From assembly GCF_002157505.1 (NCBI RefSeq), contig NZ_NFSC01000021.1, positions 1-61,750 of the forward strand: 61,750 nt of DNA. Reading direction: 5' to 3'. The stretch is from Arthrobacter agilis (GTDB lineage Bacteria; Actinomycetota; Actinomycetes; Actinomycetales; Micrococcaceae). The first letter of the stretch is position 1. Each line of letters begins with the position of its first letter. The notes under the pieces were generated by a model that was given only the letters and a program-made list of their open reading frames with translations, ran no database searches and had not been told where the DNA came from. The position numbers and the translations under genes were made by a program. Below are positions 35,403 through 44,967 of the stretch, piece by piece.

Positions 35403-35709
35403 CCGCAAGGCGGCGGGACCAGGTGCACTCGTCCATGACGGGAGGATCCACCGGACGGGAGCCTCCACCTGGGCCTGGCACTCGGCAAGATCGCGAGCAG
35501 GGCGGGTAGATACCCTATCCAAAGTCGGGTAACGGTAAGTCCACGACTGCGATTGACAGTCCAAAAAGCGCAGGCGTAGGTTGTCGCCACGTGCCCGGGT
35601 CGACGGACACCCAGCGCCGGTCCAGTGGACCTGTCGCCTTCACGGCATCCACCGCATACCCGGGCAGGACGCACTACGGCTGCACTCCTGCCATGTCCAG
35701 GAGCCTGAC
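35403..35709. other. 307-base intergenic region with the promoter of the following secreted-protein gene
   Basis: No coding frame is supported. The region carries a candidate promoter at 35553-35582, described separately, and a short inverted repeat GGGTAGATACCC just before it. The leader from promoter to start codon would be about 120 bases. Confidence 0.45.
35553..35582 (+). promoter_or_regulatory. Candidate sigma-70-type promoter
   Basis: TTGACA at 35553-35558 is a perfect -35 hexamer. 18 bases downstream, TAGGTT (35577-35582) fits the loose actinobacterial -10 (TANNNT). Confidence 0.5.
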
Positions 35710-36347
35710 ATGACAACCCAGAACACGCTGTGCCTTTCGCTACTCGCCACGCTGTCCCTCGTCGCCGGATCGGCGTCTGCCGCCACGGCCACGGAGGAGG
35801 AGGCCCCCGTCCCCGGGCTTCCTATGGAAACCGACGGGTGGGTGCCCGCCTCCGATGACATTTATGAGGACGTCGTGTTTAAGGCATGCGGCACCACAAT
35901 CATCCTCAGGGCCGGCGACGTGCAGGAGGTCGAACAAAAAGTCCGCATCAAGCATGACGGGACGATAGTGGATAAATACCGGGGCGATTTGACTGTGGAT
36001 GTGATTGCTGACAGGGACGGAGACGGAATCCCCCCGTACGATGGCTTTATTGACGAGGTCGACGTCTCCGGACCATACAGCACGCGCTTCTCGCCGGATG
36101 AGATGACCGTCGTAGAAACGATTGTAGGGCCCGCCATCGTCTACCCGGTGAGTCCGGCCGACGCCGCAGCGCTGGCCGGAGAAGTCTCGGAGTTCTTCTA
36201 CTTCGAGGGCGGGAAGTTCGTGATCAAGACCAGCATGTCGGGGGAGGAAGGGGCTGCCGAATCCGAGTCGGTGGAGATCCTGAAAAACACCACCAGGGGT
36301 GTGGTCGACCTGTGCCAGGCGCTGAAGGAGTCTGCGGTCCGGTCCGG

Positions 36348-36351
<4 letters not shown>
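35710..36351 (+). CDS. Secreted protein of unknown function
   Basis: 213 residues. Sec signal peptide LCLSLLATLSLVAGSASAAT with a likely cut after ASA at about residue 25. The mature protein is acidic, with one Cys in VVFKACGTTIILRAGDVQEV and another near the C-terminus in VVDLCQALKESA, so a disulfide is possible. A Ca-binding-like stretch IADRDGDGIPPYDGFIDEVD sits in the middle. No family was recognised. AGGAG precedes the ATG at 35710. Codon use is less GC-biased than the neighbours. The TAG stop lies in a CTAG that also provides the stop of the converging sufU gene. Confidence 0.7.
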
Positions 36352-38149
<1,798 letters not shown>

Positions 38150-38212
38150 TTACGCAAGGGTTCTCTGATCTAATGCTCCCACTCCGTGCCGAGTCCGGCA
38201 TCCCAGTGCTAC

Positions 38213-39394
38213 CTAAGAAGAGGAGGACCCCGACCGCGCCGGCGATCCAGGCCGCCCCGTCTCCGCGATGGAGGCGACGATCTCGCTTCGATACTTGCTC
38301 GGAGCATGATGTTCCTGGGCGCGGGACCGGTCCTGCATGGCGAGTCCGCGCCACCGGGACCAATTGCCGACGACGGTCTCCACGGCCGAGGCGAGCTGAC
38401 CGACGTCATCCGGTGCGACGAACTGGACGCTGCCGTAGCCATCGCCTGCCTCACATAGTCCAGGCATGGCTGAGACGACGGCGGGACGGGCCGCCAGCAT
38501 GGCTTCGACCACCGTGTTCCCGAACGATTCGTCGAGCCGGGCCGGGATCAGCACTATGTCGGCTTCATCGAGGGAATTCCAGACGTCCTCCCGAAATCCC
38601 AGCATTCGAACAGAATCCTGGAGGCCCTTCCGTCGAATCCTCTTCGTGAGGTCGCGCGCGTATTCCTCGTTGCCGGCGAACACAGCGCCCACGACGTTCA
38701 GTGTGGCCACCATCCCTCGGCGCTTGAGTTCGGCAACAGTATCGATTGCGAGATCCACGCCCTTGCGGTGGGATATCCGACCGAAGTAGATGAGCCTTAC
38801 GCCATCGGAGAGCTCTTCTCGAGCATTGCTCACGGACTCGGGCCCGGCGACCCCGTTGTACACGACGCGCGCCCGGGAAGCCTTCCGGGGCAAGGACTGG
38901 CCCAGCACCTTCACGGTGTACCGGCTGTTGGCGATCACCTCTGTCGAGAACAGGATCGGCAGGGCCAGAAGGTGCCGGATGATGGGACGCACGTGGCCTT
39001 CTGCCTCGTGGACATGAACCAGCACCCGACATCCGGACAAACGCGCGATGACGGTCCACAAAGGAATACTCAACGTACTCACGTAGACGGTATCGGGCCG
39101 GTTCCGGGCGAGAAATGCGGCAATTGCGATCGATGATTTCGCACTCTGGGCAAGCAGTGACAGGGCTCCCCTCGCGGACAGGAGATTCTTTCTCAGAACC
39201 AGGGTCTTCACCACCACAGAGGCAGCACCTGTCTCACCGACCCGCGCCAGGAGCGGTCCATTGGTCGGCACCACGACGGTGATCTCCGCACCGGAAGACA
39301 CCAGCCCCTCGAGGGTCTCGAGCATCATCCGGTCCGAGCCGTACAGATCGGCCGAGGGATGCGCGATGACGATCTTCTGCCCAGTCAAGTCCAT
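38213..39394 (-). CDS. Glycosyltransferase family 4 (polysaccharide locus)
   Basis: 393 residues, GT-B fold. The N-terminal domain begins KIVIAHPSADLYGSDRMMLE, followed by VHVHEAEGHVRPI. The C-terminal donor-binding domain has RLIYFGRISHRKGVDLAIDT, VRMLGFREDVWNSLDEADIV, and the ESFGNTVVEAMLAARPAVVS motif that binds the nucleotide-sugar (EX7E-like). It should transfer one sugar of the surface polysaccharide repeat unit on the cytoplasmic side. Start ATG at 39394. A 21-bp inverted repeat lies 37 bases upstream. It is separated from the main minus-strand operon by the plus-strand beta-helix gene. Confidence 0.88.
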   Translation of the reverse strand: MDLTGQKIVIAHPSADLYGSDRMMLETLEGLVSSGAEITVVVPTNGPLLARVGETGAASVVVKTLVLRKNLLSARGALSLLAQSAKSSIAIAAFLARNRPDTVYVSTLSIPLWTVIARLSGCRVLVHVHEAEGHVRPIIRHLLALPILFSTEVIANSRYTVKVLGQSLPRKASRARVVYNGVAGPESVSNAREELSDGVRLIYFGRISHRKGVDLAIDTVAELKRRGMVATLNVVGAVFAGNEEYARDLTKRIRRKGLQDSVRMLGFREDVWNSLDEADIVLIPARLDESFGNTVVEAMLAARPAVVSAMPGLCEAGDGYGSVQFVAPDDVGQLASAVETVVGNWSRWRGLAMQDRSRAQEHHAPSKYRSEIVASIAETGRPGSPARSGSSSS

Positions 39395-39430
39395 GAAAAC
39401 CTTCGGCTAGCCGTTGCGATCAATGAATGT

Positions 39431-39451
39431 GGAATTGTTCGACACAATTCC
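39431..39451. promoter_or_regulatory. 21-bp inverted repeat in the divergent glycosyltransferase / beta-helix gene region
   Basis: GGAATTGT and ACAATTCC flank TCGAC: perfect 8-bp arms, AT-rich in a GC-rich setting. It lies 37 bases upstream of the minus-strand glycosyltransferase and 235 bases before the plus-strand gene. Candidate operator. Confidence 0.5.
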
Positions 39452-39685
39452 TCCCGTTCGGTGGTTTCATCCTAGATGCATCGGCTCGCGTTATCGGAGA
39501 CGCCGCCGGCTTATTCGGATATGACCTCGCGGTCGGGAAACCGACTGGAGGCATTGCACCGCCTGCCACTCCCCCGGTCCGGTAACGTTGCGCCCACCGC
39601 ATCGCCTCGGAACGGTGTCATCTGATTCGGACTGCATTCCAGACAGTGCGGCAGACCGCGCAATCGCGAGGGAGTTCTACCGACC

Positions 39686-41599
39686 GTGAATTCGTTTGTT
39701 CGGCTCAGCTGCCGCTCCGGTGCGCTCGGCGCCGTCGTGCTGCTGGCGGCGTGCGCTTTTCCACCAGCGCAGCGTTCATCCGAGATGGGCGCCGGCGCGG
39801 ACAGCACCCGCTTGTCGTCGTCGAGCGAGCGCGTGGCGTCGTCCCCCGACAGTTTCTTCGCCAAGTCGCTCAGGCTGTACGCCGAGGCTCCGGCACTCAC
39901 AGCGGTGACGGAATCGTCCGCGCCTGGAGAACGCTCGGTTGCGGGTGCCGCACCTGTGGGCACGACGGCGTACGCCGTACCCGAGGACGCGCTCTTCGTC
40001 GCCCCCGACGGAAGCGACACCGCACGTGGGGCACACGACTCCCCGCTGAAGACCATCAAGGCCGCTGTTGCAAAGGCCGACAGCGGGCAGACCATCGTCC
40101 TCAGGAGCGGTTCGTTCCACGAAGGGGTTCGAATCCCCCCGACCAAGAAGATCACCCTGCAGGCGTTCCCCCATGAGGAAGTGTGGCTCGACGGCAGTGT
40201 CCCGGTGACCGGGTTCGAGCCTGACGGACGGGTGTTCGTCGCCGAAGGGTGGACGGCCGAGTTCGACGCGAGTCCGACGTATTCGTGGGGAGATGCGGAC
40301 GGTACGACGCCGGGCTGGACCTTTGTCGATCCCGAGCATCCCCTGGCTTCGCACCCGGATCAGGTGTGGGTCGACGGTGCAGCACAGCACCAGGTGACTT
40401 CACTCGACGAACTGACTGCCGGCTCCTTCCTCGTCGACTATGACAGCGACCGGCTGTTCCTCGGGTCGGATCCATCCGGCAAGAAGGTCCGGGCGAGTTC
40501 GATTGCCAAGGCGATCTCGATACAGTCGGCGGGATCGGCCATCAAGGGGATCGGTGTCCGTCGGTTTTCTCCATCCGTTCCGCATATGGCAGCGGTGACT
40601 CTCGAGAGCACGGGGATCTCGATCGAGAACGTCGTCGTCAAGCAGACCTCGACGACCGGACTCGCGGTGTCCGGCACGGACGCCCGGCTGCGCGGAATAA
40701 CTCTCACGCAGAACGGCATGCTCGGTGCGTCCGCGACCTACGCGGACGGTTTGTCCGCGATCGGCCTCAAGGTGACGGACAACAACACCGAAGGCTTCAA
40801 TCATTCGCCGGTGGCCGGTGGATTCAAGATCGGCCGGACCCGGACCGTACACGTGCAGGACAGCATCTTCAGGGCGAACAACGGTACCGGACTGTGGTTC
40901 GACGAATCAGTGGTCGATATCACGACGTCGGGAAACGACTTCGTCGGGAACAGCGGTCATGGATTGTCCCTGGAGATCTCCGCCCGCGCGGTCGTCGCGA
41001 ACAACGTCATCGCGGGGAACGAGGGCCACGGCCTGAAGATCAACAATACGAGTGACGTCGCGATCTGGAACAACTCGTTCATCGACAACGGGCGTCCGAT
41101 CAACATCGTGCAGGACACCCGGCGCGCCGCAGACGGCCGTACGCCCGGACACGACCCACGACAGCTCTTTCCCGATCCGCTGATGACGTGGATCAACGGG
41201 CCGATTGCCGTTCGGAACAACGTGATCACGGGCACCACGGCGAATTGCATGCTGTGCGTCGAGGACTATTCACATCGATTGTCAGCGGACGCCATGGGCG
41301 TCACGACCTCGGGCAACGTCTTCCATCGCGCCTCGGTCTCCACTCCGGCCTGGCTCGTGATCTGGTCACGAGGAACCGGGGATCCGGCGGTATTCACCAC
41401 TCTCGACCGATTCAGGAACGCGACGGGACAGGCGAAGCATGACATGGAGCTGACCGGCGGGGACGTTGTGGATCCGGAGACGTTCCGGGTGAGCACCCCA
41501 GTGCGGTCAGCTGGAGTCGCCGAGCCGCTACCCGATCAGATCGCCCGGTTGCTGCGAGTTCCGTCAGGAAGCCTTCTGGTGGGTCCCGTAGCGGATTGA
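39686..41599 (+). CDS. Lipoprotein with right-handed parallel beta-helix domain
   Basis: 637 residues. Signal peptide CRSGALGAVVLLAACAF with lipobox LAAC at about residue 21, then a Ser-rich linker. From about 105 a pectate-lyase-like opening appears (DALFVAPDGSDTARGAHDSP, LKTIKAAVAKADSGQTIVLR). The beta-helix rungs run through 270-520 with repeated GI/GL and Asn turns, for example GNSGHGLSLEISARAVVANN and NEGHGLKINNTSDVAIWNNS. Such proteins bind or cleave polysaccharides. I see no certain catalytic set, so lyase, epimerase or structural roles are all open. GTG start at 39686. The last 36 bases overlap the converging polymerase gene. Confidence 0.85.
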   Translation: MNSFVRLSCRSGALGAVVLLAACAFPPAQRSSEMGAGADSTRLSSSSERVASSPDSFFAKSLRLYAEAPALTAVTESSAPGERSVAGAAPVGTTAYAVPEDALFVAPDGSDTARGAHDSPLKTIKAAVAKADSGQTIVLRSGSFHEGVRIPPTKKITLQAFPHEEVWLDGSVPVTGFEPDGRVFVAEGWTAEFDASPTYSWGDADGTTPGWTFVDPEHPLASHPDQVWVDGAAQHQVTSLDELTAGSFLVDYDSDRLFLGSDPSGKKVRASSIAKAISIQSAGSAIKGIGVRRFSPSVPHMAAVTLESTGISIENVVVKQTSTTGLAVSGTDARLRGITLTQNGMLGASATYADGLSAIGLKVTDNNTEGFNHSPVAGGFKIGRTRTVHVQDSIFRANNGTGLWFDESVVDITTSGNDFVGNSGHGLSLEISARAVVANNVIAGNEGHGLKINNTSDVAIWNNSFIDNGRPINIVQDTRRAADGRTPGHDPRQLFPDPLMTWINGPIAVRNNVITGTTANCMLCVEDYSHRLSADAMGVTTSGNVFHRASVSTPAWLVIWSRGTGDPAVFTTLDRFRNATGQAKHDMELTGGDVVDPETFRVSTPVRSAGVAEPLPDQIARLLRVPSGSLLVGPVAD

Positions 41600-42832
41600 G
41601 GGGCCGGCTGGAGCCAGGTGATCCGATGGCAGCACTCTTCCTGACGCCGGTACAGACGTGGGTACGAAAGTAGACGCGAGGGAGATGAAGACGATGAACG
41701 TGACGCTGGCGTCCACGAGCCCGGTCTCGAGGAATGCCCTGATCAGGAGAAAGACGAGGAGAGCAACGGGTAATGCGTTCCTCCGTCCGCCTCGCATCGT
41801 GGCGACCAGGACTGCTGTGACCAGTACGGCGAGGATCGCGGTGCCGATGACCCCCGTCTGCGCAAGCGCGGAGACCCAACTGGAATCCAGGACCTGCTCG
41901 TTCCAGTACTGTCCCCTCACGTTCACGGTCTTGACCGACATCCCCGCCCCGACCCACTTCTGCAGGGACTCGACAGGAGTCTGCAGGACGACCTGCCATG
42001 CAATGGTCCGTGAGTTCAGGGTGAGGTTTGACGTGCTTCCCTCCCGGTTGAGGAGTGACCCGAGGAGCGGGGTGTACGCGGCGACCACGAACAGCGCGGG
42101 CACGGACGCGACCATCACGACGACGACGTACCGCTGGATGGTTCGGATACTCAGGACAAGAACGACGATTGCTACGGCCACGCCGAGCAGGGCTGTCCGT
42201 GACTGGGTCGCTACACAGGCAAGGGTATAGGCGACTGCTGCGACGACCGCACCGATCGTCGCATGCCCTGACAGGACCCGATGGATTGCCGCGAGCGCGG
42301 GGACCGCACAGAGGAGGACGAGTTCGTTGGGGCTGATGGGGAGCAGGGTTCCCTCCAGACGGCCACCGGCTGCGACCGTACCAGCACCGGTGATCGCGAG
42401 GACGGCGCCGACCACCCCTATGGCGATGACCAGCTGCCTGAGGACGTGTTCCCGTGGAAAGACGGACACCAGCAGCACCACCGTCACCATCAGGAGGACG
42501 ATCCGCACGACGAGGACCCCGGAGGCAGTAGTACCGCCCGCCTGGAGCGCCCCGATCATGGAGACCGCCAGCACAGCGAGCACCGCCAGCAATGGCCCGC
42601 CTGCGACGGGGTACGCCGTCGGAGATACCTTCCTCAGGAGCAGGGCCATCGCGAAAGCCCCTCCCTGGAGTGCGGCCTTGGCGACGACCACGGTGTCGAA
42701 GGCCCCCTCGAAGTAGGCACCCTTCCGCCACGCCGTGACACTGATGATCAGGACGATCCAGATGCTGATGGCGCTCGCGGTGCGGGCCTTCGCCTCACCC
42801 AAGACCGGAGGTCCGGACCTTGAGGTGGGCAC
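41564..42832 (-). CDS. O-antigen ligase/polymerase-like membrane protein (Wzy type)
   Basis: 422 residues with 10 or more transmembrane helices and one long extracytoplasmic loop after about residue 260. That loop contains LTLNSRTIAWQVVLQTPVES and VGAGMSVKTVNVRG, which fit the Wzy_C/O-antigen ligase domain. A further hallmark is VATQSRTALLGVAVAI before it. In this setting it should polymerise lipid-linked repeat units outside the membrane. The start is uncertain because the frame stays open into the upstream gene. I use the GTG at 42832; a TTG at 42802 would give almost no overlap. The 3' end overlaps the plus-strand beta-helix gene by 36 bases. Confidence 0.8.
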   Translation of the reverse strand: MPTSRSGPPVLGEAKARTASAISIWIVLIISVTAWRKGAYFEGAFDTVVVAKAALQGGAFAMALLLRKVSPTAYPVAGGPLLAVLAVLAVSMIGALQAGGTTASGVLVVRIVLLMVTVVLLVSVFPREHVLRQLVIAIGVVGAVLAITGAGTVAAGGRLEGTLLPISPNELVLLCAVPALAAIHRVLSGHATIGAVVAAVAYTLACVATQSRTALLGVAVAIVVLVLSIRTIQRYVVVVMVASVPALFVVAAYTPLLGSLLNREGSTSNLTLNSRTIAWQVVLQTPVESLQKWVGAGMSVKTVNVRGQYWNEQVLDSSWVSALAQTGVIGTAILAVLVTAVLVATMRGGRRNALPVALLVFLLIRAFLETGLVDASVTFIVFISLASTFVPTSVPASGRVLPSDHLAPAGPSIRYGTHQKAS

Positions 42833-44141
42833 GTCCCCGTCCGCGACCTCCCGACCGCCGCTGTCCACCCAGCAGCACCACGCCCAGCGGCTCCACCCCC
42901 ACCGCCCGGAGCTCACGCACGGAGTCCTCCAGGTCTGTCGCCCGGGTGCCGTACGACACGAGCACCAAAGCTGCCTCTGCTACCGGTGCGACGGTCCACG
43001 TCGTCAGCGGGTGCGAATCGTAGGAGGCCTTGACGAGCGTGACATCGAAGGAGTCGCCCAGCTCCTTGAGGATACTCGCGCCCTCGCGCGCCGCCCGGGA
43101 ACGGCTGATCTTCTCCGTGGATGCACCGATGGGGATGCGATACGTTCCCGACTCGGTGGCGAAGAGGACGTCGTCCAGCGTTGCCTCACCCATGAGCACA
43201 TCCGAGAAACCGAGGTCTGTTGCGGTCTGCCCGGAGCCGGCCCCACCGGATTGCTCCTGGTGCTGCGTCGCATCGATGACACACGTCCGCGCACCTGAAT
43301 CGCCGATGTAGCCGGCGAACTGGTACCCGAATGCGTCCTGGGAACCACTCGCCTGTCCGACCGCCGTTACCATGAGGAGCTTGGGCAGGTGGCCGCCACG
43401 CTTGACCAGGAGCGTAGTCATCAACTCCCGGTACTGGAGTTCCGTCTCCTGGGAGAGGACCCCCGTGGCGTTGTGCGGACCGTCGGCGACGGATCCCAGC
43501 ACCTCAAGGCCGACCGAACGGGATAGATCACCGCGCCTTCGGATCCTTCGATGTCCGGATCCCAGCAGGACGGCGACGACGAGCCCTACGGCGAGTCCGG
43601 ACAGCAGTCCCATTGCCAGGTTCAGGACCGTGTTGGGAGACGATGGTGCGGCCGGGGCGACGGCAGGCACGGCCACGAAAGCCTCTATGGTCGCTTTCCC
43701 CGCAGCATCTCCCCCCTCCAGGTCCCGGATCACGTCACGCAGGTTCTGGGCCACCAGGTTGGCGATCTTGGCCGCGTCCTGCGCAGTCCCGGCGGAGGCA
43801 GTGACGTTGACGTACACCGTTTCCTCAGGGTTGCTCGCACTCACCTGCTGCCTGATCTCGGCGAGGGTCAGCGACGAGTTCAACTCCCGCAGCACCGGCG
43901 TGAGCACCTGGGGACTGTAGACCAGGTCCGGGTAGGATTTCACGCGCTCCAGGACGAACCGTGAGTCCTCGAAGCTGGAACTGGTTTCCGAATCAGATCT
44001 GATGAAGAGGCCGGCCTGCGCGTCGTAGGTGCGGGTGGTGAGACTTGTCGCCACAACGGCGACGATCAGACCGACCAGGGTCGAGACGAGGATCAGGATC
44101 CACCGGCGCCGGAAGATGCGCCCGTATTCGTTCAGCTCCAC
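42795..44141 (-). CDS. Chain-length determinant (Wzz) protein with degenerate BY-kinase-like domain
   Basis: 448 residues. N-terminal Wzz domain: ELNEYGRIFRRRWILILVST with the first transmembrane helix (about 15-35), TTRTYDAQAGLFIRSDSE, the periplasmic-type helical region and the second helix (VLNLAMGLLSGLAVGLVVAV, about 185-205). The following part aligns in layout with bacterial tyrosine kinases (RELMTTLLVKRGGHLPKLLM and VTAVG). However, the P-loop reads VGQASGSQDAFG without the GKT/S, and the Walker A' Asp pair is changed (CVIDATQHQEQ). There is no C-terminal Tyr cluster. It is probably a non-catalytic copolymerase. GTG start at 44141 with GGGAGG seven bases upstream; 10-bp overlap with the upstream gene. 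Confidence 0.82.
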   Translation of the reverse strand: MELNEYGRIFRRRWILILVSTLVGLIVAVVATSLTTRTYDAQAGLFIRSDSETSSSFEDSRFVLERVKSYPDLVYSPQVLTPVLRELNSSLTLAEIRQQVSASNPEETVYVNVTASAGTAQDAAKIANLVAQNLRDVIRDLEGGDAAGKATIEAFVAVPAVAPAAPSSPNTVLNLAMGLLSGLAVGLVVAVLLGSGHRRIRRRGDLSRSVGLEVLGSVADGPHNATGVLSQETELQYRELMTTLLVKRGGHLPKLLMVTAVGQASGSQDAFGYQFAGYIGDSGARTCVIDATQHQEQSGGAGSGQTATDLGFSDVLMGEATLDDVLFATESGTYRIPIGASTEKISRSRAAREGASILKELGDSFDVTLVKASYDSHPLTTWTVAPVAEAALVLVSYGTRATDLEDSVRELRAVGVEPLGVVLLGGQRRSGGRGRGRAHLKVRTSGLG

Positions 44142-44875
44142 GTCTTCACCTCCCTGTACCACTTGGGCAGGGCCAGCACCAGGAATGCGGCGTTGGCGAG
44201 CATGAGCAGGCTGTACGCACCCACGAAGATCGCAGGGACGAGCAGCAGGACGAACAGGACACACAACAGACCGAAGTCCGTCGGCAGCACGGCGAGGGAA
44301 TACAGGGCCGATGACGTCGACTGTTCCCCTGCAGGCACGCTGCTCCTGGTCCGTTGGGCCCTCCGCAACTGGTCCATCAGGAGTGACGAGAAGAAGTGCA
44401 CCGTAGCAAGCACCTGGAACACGATCGGGACGATCAACCACGCGGTCTCGACGTCCAGATACCGCCACCAGCAGATGAGGACGCAGAGGTGAAGGCTCCC
44501 CTCCTTGAAGGCGTCCACGGTGTGATCCAGCCACTCCCCGGCCGCAGACCCCCTCCCTGTCAGCCGTGCGAGCTGGCCGTCCGCCGAGTCGAGCGCATAA
44601 CCCAGCACCAGCAGGACGGTCACCAGAAGTGCGGTGCCGGTTGTCGGATCCGTCAGGACCAGCAGCGCCAGTCCGGAGAACGTGGCGACGGCACTGATGA
44701 CCGTGACCTGGTTGGGGGTGAGATTGCGGGAATAGGCTGCTGCGGCAAAGACCCTACCCAGTCTCCTGTTGATGTACCTCGAGTAAGCGGGGGCTCCTTT
44801 CGATGTTTTCTGTGCACTGGCGAGAGAGTCCAGTGCTTGGCGGAATTCCAACTGCGCCCCAGGTCGCATTGTCAT
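44132..44875 (-). CDS. CDP-alcohol phosphatidyltransferase family membrane enzyme
   Basis: 247 residues with about six transmembrane helices. The CDP-alcohol transferase signature D(x)2DG(x)2AR(x)8G(x)3D(x)3D is intact: DSADGQLARLTGRGSAAG followed by EWLDHTVD. The enzyme moves a phospho-alcohol from a CDP-alcohol to an acceptor alcohol in the membrane. Being inside a polysaccharide operon that also encodes a CDP-forming cytidylyltransferase (53760-54206), it may decorate the polymer or its lipid carrier rather than make bulk phospholipid. That is an inference. The start ATG at 44875 has AGAAGGA upstream. A 17-bp tandem repeat lies 17 bases before it. Confidence 0.87.
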   Translation of the reverse strand: MTMRPGAQLEFRQALDSLASAQKTSKGAPAYSRYINRRLGRVFAAAAYSRNLTPNQVTVISAVATFSGLALLVLTDPTTGTALLVTVLLVLGYALDSADGQLARLTGRGSAAGEWLDHTVDAFKEGSLHLCVLICWWRYLDVETAWLIVPIVFQVLATVHFFSSLLMDQLRRAQRTRSSVPAGEQSTSSALYSLAVLPTDFGLLCVLFVLLLVPAIFVGAYSLLMLANAAFLVLALPKWYREVKTWS

Positions 44876-44891
44876 GACTGTCCTTCTTTTC

Positions 44892-44949
44892 GAGCGGACT
44901 TCCTTATTGAGCGGACTTCCTTATTGAGCGGACTTCCTTATTGAGCGAA
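44892..44949. repeat. 17-bp tandem repeat, three full copies plus a partial one
   Basis: GAGCGGACTTCCTTATT occurs at 44892, 44909 and 44926 with no changes, and its first bases recur at 44943. It fills the leader between the giant secreted-protein gene and the CDP-alcohol transferase gene. Read on the minus strand, each unit contains AATAAGGAAG, which resembles a ribosome-binding sequence. Confidence 0.9.
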
Positions 44950-44967
44950 TGGTACGGGTCTCGGACT

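Noticed and set aside
42795..44141. Active capsular tyrosine kinase (Wzc/CpsD)
   Set aside because: The P-loop Lys and the Walker A' Asp pair are missing and there is no Tyr cluster, so only the Wzz part is claimed.
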